A stretch of 10,190 nt of DNA, from NCBI GenBank assembly GCA_900759435.1, contig CAAEVD010000098.1, positions 1 through 10,190 of the forward strand, in the 5' to 3' direction. Positions within the stretch are counted from its first letter, which is position 1; each line of letters begins with the position of its first letter. Under the pieces are notes generated by a model. It did not search any database. It saw only the letters and a list, made by a program, of their open reading frames with translations, and had not been told where the DNA came from. A program made the translations under genes and the position numbers. Positions 8,497-10,190 of the stretch are shown piece by piece. The stretch comes from an uncultured Collinsella sp. (lineage in GTDB: Bacteria; Actinomycetota; Coriobacteriia; Coriobacteriales; Coriobacteriaceae).

Positions 8497-9753
8497 ATGA
8501 TCAATCATCTCAAACAACACTTTGGCTCCCGACGCACCGGCGGTCACGGAGGCCTAGACATTGCGCGGCATATCGGCCCCGGGCTGCTCGTGACCGTCGG
8601 CTTTATCGACCCGGGCAACTGGGCCTCCAATATGGCCGCCGGCTCGCAGTTTGGCTACGCGCTGCTGTGGATCGTCACGCTGTCCACGATTATGCTCATT
8701 GTGCTGCAGCACAACGCGTCACACCTGGGTATCGCCACGGGCACCTGTCTTGCCGAGGCCACGACACGTTACCTCCCCTGCCTCGTCGGGCGTGCGATAC
8801 TCGGCAGCGCATATCTAGCCACGATCGCCACCGCCATGGCAGAGGTCCTGGGCGGTGCGATCGCGCTCCAGATGCTCTTTGGGCTGCCCGTGCGCGCGGG
8901 CTGCGTCATCGTGGCGGCAGTATCGATGGCGATGCTCATGACGAGCTCCTACAAGCGCGCCGAGCGATGGATCATCGCCTTCGTCGGCGTGGTAGGACTC
9001 TCGTTTTTGGCCGAGCTTGCGCTGGTCAAGGTCGACTGGCCGCAGGCCGCCGCAAGCTGGATCACACCCAGCATGCCCACCGGCTCGGCCGCGATTATCG
9101 TAAGTGTCCTAGGCGCGGTCGTTATGCCCCACAACCTCTTTCTGCACTCCGAGGTCATCCAATCCATGCACTTCGAAGGCCAAGGCAAGCAGGTTATCGA
9201 AGAACGTCTGCGCTACGAGCTCTTTGACACGCTCTTTTCGATGGGCGTGGGCTGGGCAATCAACTCGGCCATGGTCATCCTGGCCGCAACGACCTTCTTT
9301 GCGCACGGCATTGTCGTAGACGACCTCGCTGTCGCAGCGGCCACGCTCTCCCCCATCTTAGGCCCGGCGAGCTCGACCATCTTTGCGGTGGCGCTGCTGT
9401 TTGCGGGCCTATCGAGCAGCGTGACGGCGGGCATGGCGGCGGGCACCATCACCGCGGGCATGTTCGACGAGGAATACGACATCCACGATCGACATTCCTC
9501 GATCGGGGTTGCGGCCTGTTTCGTCGGCGCAGTGGCGGCATGCCTGGTCGTCCCAAATCCTTTTGAGGGTCTCATTTGGAGTCAGGCGCTGCTGTCGCTT
9601 CAGCTGCCGATTACGGTCTTTGTGCTCATACGACTCACCAGTTCGCCCCGCGTCATGGGCAAATACGCCAACTCGAGCCCGCTCAACGCGTTGCTCGTAG
9701 GGATCGGTGTCGTCGTAACGGCGCTCGACGCCGTGCTGCTAACGGGGATGTGA
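8497..9753 (+). CDS. mntH: Nramp-family divalent metal (Mn/Fe) transporter
   Basis: An inner-membrane, proton-coupled importer of Mn2+ and probably Fe2+. From this start it has 418 residues and about 11 hydrophobic segments, the normal bacterial Nramp topology. The first helix carries DPGN at 38-41 (GFIDPGNWASN). The sixth carries MPHN at 210-213 (VVMPHNLFLHSEVIQS). These are the metal-binding motifs; keeping the methionine argues for Mn/Fe rather than the Mg-transporting relatives that lose it. The sequence style (DPGNW, QHNASHLGIATG, MPHNLFLHSE) resembles the Nramp subgroup common in anaerobes more than enterobacterial MntH, so substrate preference is inferred. I chose ATG 8497 because CAGGAA lies 6 nt upstream. 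Earlier in-frame ATGs at 8452 and 8482 lack a site and would add a non-conserved 5-15 residue extension. It is 75 bp after gpmA with no clear promoter between, so co-transcription is likely. Confidence 0.9.
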   Translation: MINHLKQHFGSRRTGGHGGLDIARHIGPGLLVTVGFIDPGNWASNMAAGSQFGYALLWIVTLSTIMLIVLQHNASHLGIATGTCLAEATTRYLPCLVGRAILGSAYLATIATAMAEVLGGAIALQMLFGLPVRAGCVIVAAVSMAMLMTSSYKRAERWIIAFVGVVGLSFLAELALVKVDWPQAAASWITPSMPTGSAAIIVSVLGAVVMPHNLFLHSEVIQSMHFEGQGKQVIEERLRYELFDTLFSMGVGWAINSAMVILAATTFFAHGIVVDDLAVAAATLSPILGPASSTIFAVALLFAGLSSSVTAGMAAGTITAGMFDEEYDIHDRHSSIGVAACFVGAVAACLVVPNPFEGLIWSQALLSLQLPITVFVLIRLTSSPRVMGKYANSSPLNALLVGIGVVVTALDAVLLTGM

Positions 9754-9781
9754 TCGGACGGGGCACCTACCCAGGCAAACG

Positions 9782-9995
9782 TCTCAATCTGTAACACGTA
9801 GACCCCGTTTTCACTGTCAGATGTTACAGATTGAGATCTTCTGCCGGATGGTTTTGGTTTGTCTCAATCTGTAACAAGTAGACCCAATTTCCGCTTCTAG
9901 ATGTTACAGATCGAGACATTTCTTCAGCTCCAACCTTTTGTCTCGATCTGTAACAGATAGACCCGTTTTGAGCCGCCACATGTTACAGATCGAGA
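9782..9995. repeat. Periodic array B: six alternately inverted 15-bp repeats
   Basis: This is a second copy of the array between gltB and gpmA. Forward TCTCAATCTGTAACA starts at 9782 and 9862, with the variant TCTCGATCTGTAACA at 9941. The reverse form starts at 9822, 9902 and 9981. Spacing is 40 bp except for one 39-bp step (9902 to 9941). Hairpin units are 9782-9836, 9862-9916 and 9941-9995. The third unit carries matching changes in both arms (CGAT against ATCG), which keeps it perfectly paired. The linker 9837-9861 ends in GGTTTTGGTTTG exactly as linker 7341-7365 does, so the two arrays are homologous and in the same orientation. The array starts 29 bp after the mntH stop, between convergent genes. 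None of its hairpins is followed by a T run. Confidence 0.9.
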
Positions 9996-10064
9996 CAAAC
10001 GGTCGGCCGGACTCACAACAGACAGGATCGGCTAACAGCAGCCGTGATCCCTTGGGGACGGAGG

Positions 10065-10100
10065 AAAAGGGCCCCGGCCGAGAATTCGACCGGGGCCCTT
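10065..10100 (-). terminator. Intrinsic terminator of the rubredoxin-domain gene
   Basis: Arms AAGGGCCCCGG (10067-10077) and CCGGGGCCCTT (10090-10100) are perfectly complementary (11 bp) with a 12-nt loop. On the minus strand the stem runs into TTTT (10068-10065), then CC. It lies 39 bp past the stop codon of the rubredoxin-domain gene. On the plus strand the T's stop after CTT, so it is mainly a minus-strand terminator, though the stem could also slow read-through from mntH. Confidence 0.75.
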
Positions 10101-10139
10101 GGACAGAGCTATGTTCGGCTTTCGCCGTGTGCCTGCGAG

Positions 10140-10190
10140 TTACTCCTCGACGAGCTCAAACTGATCGGGACCGACGCCGCACACCGGGCA
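10140..10190 (-). CDS. Rubredoxin-domain protein, C-terminal end (runs off right edge)
   Basis: Sixteen codons and a TAA stop are visible: CPVCGVGPDQFELVEE. CPxCGxGxDxFE is the second iron-binding knuckle of rubredoxin, which holds a single Fe through four cysteines and shuttles electrons in anaerobes, often to enzymes that remove oxygen or peroxide. Only the last two of the four cysteines are in the window. The protein could be a free-standing rubredoxin (about 53 residues) or the C-terminal domain of a larger one such as a rubrerythrin or a flavin-reductase fusion. The GVGxDxF wording fits true rubredoxin better than rubrerythrin. It converges on mntH across the second repeat array and has its own strong terminator. 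Confidence 0.75.
   Translation of the reverse strand, partial: CPVCGVGPDQFELVEE

Noticed and set aside
7567..8547. 326-codon minus-strand open frame opposite gpmA
   Set aside because: gpmA on the plus strand has all catalytic motifs, a promoter and a ribosome binding site; the antisense product has none of these.
9782..9995. mntH terminator formed by the first array hairpin
   Set aside because: The stems are AT-rich with 25-nt loops and no T run follows; the same structure occurs in array A, where no gene ends.
7286..9995. Composite transposon with the arrays as terminal repeats
   Set aside because: No transposase or target-site duplication is visible, and the enclosed genes are housekeeping genes with normal composition; kept only as a possible recombination context.
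10049..10062. CTTGGGGACG near 10051-10060, matching part of the REP-like element
   Set aside because: A 10-base match is expected by chance many times in this window, and no palindromic partner or TGCCGGCA module is beside it.

Overview
The window reads as high-GC chromosomal DNA from an anaerobic actinobacterium, most likely Coriobacteriia and plausibly Collinsella or a relative. This is inferred from the GC-rich third positions, the strong GGAGG-type ribosome binding sites, an archaeal/anaerobe-style rubredoxin end, and a REP-like palindrome with GTCCCCA and TGCCGGCA cores of a kind I associate with Coriobacteria. Species is not provable from the sequence alone.

Layout, left to right. (1) 1-501, minus strand: the N-terminal 167 residues of a protein I cannot name with certainty; it runs off the left edge. 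(2) 502-916: non-coding. It holds a nested REP-like palindrome (798-891) whose inner hairpin is followed on the minus strand by six T's, so it probably also terminates the gltBD transcript. (3) 917-7101, minus strand: the gltB-gltD operon, encoding the large and small subunits of glutamate synthase (NADPH-GOGAT type), separated by 5 bp. (4) 7102-7647: a divergent intergenic region with a GTTTC/GAAAC operator-like palindrome near gltB, a strictly periodic array of alternately inverted 15-bp repeats (7286-7500), and a sigma70-like promoter for gpmA. (5) 7648-8421, plus: gpmA, 2,3-bisphosphoglycerate-dependent phosphoglycerate mutase. (6) 8497-9753, plus: an Nramp/MntH-type divalent metal transporter, probably co-transcribed with gpmA. 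(7) 9754-10139: a convergent intergenic region with a second copy of the periodic repeat array (9782-9995) and a strong intrinsic terminator. (8) 10140-10190, minus: the C-terminal 16 codons of a rubredoxin-domain protein.

The genes are ordinary housekeeping functions: nitrogen assimilation through GOGAT, a glycolytic/gluconeogenic step, and Mn/Fe uptake, with an iron redox protein at the edge. The unexplained element is the pair of repeat arrays flanking gpmA-mntH. Twelve copies of TCTCAATCTGTAACA alternate in orientation every 40 bp (one step is 39 bp). Neighbours can therefore pair to the left or the right with equal loops, the loops themselves share a consensus, and every arm mismatch is G-U compatible on the minus strand only. 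I do not recognise this as a named repeat family.
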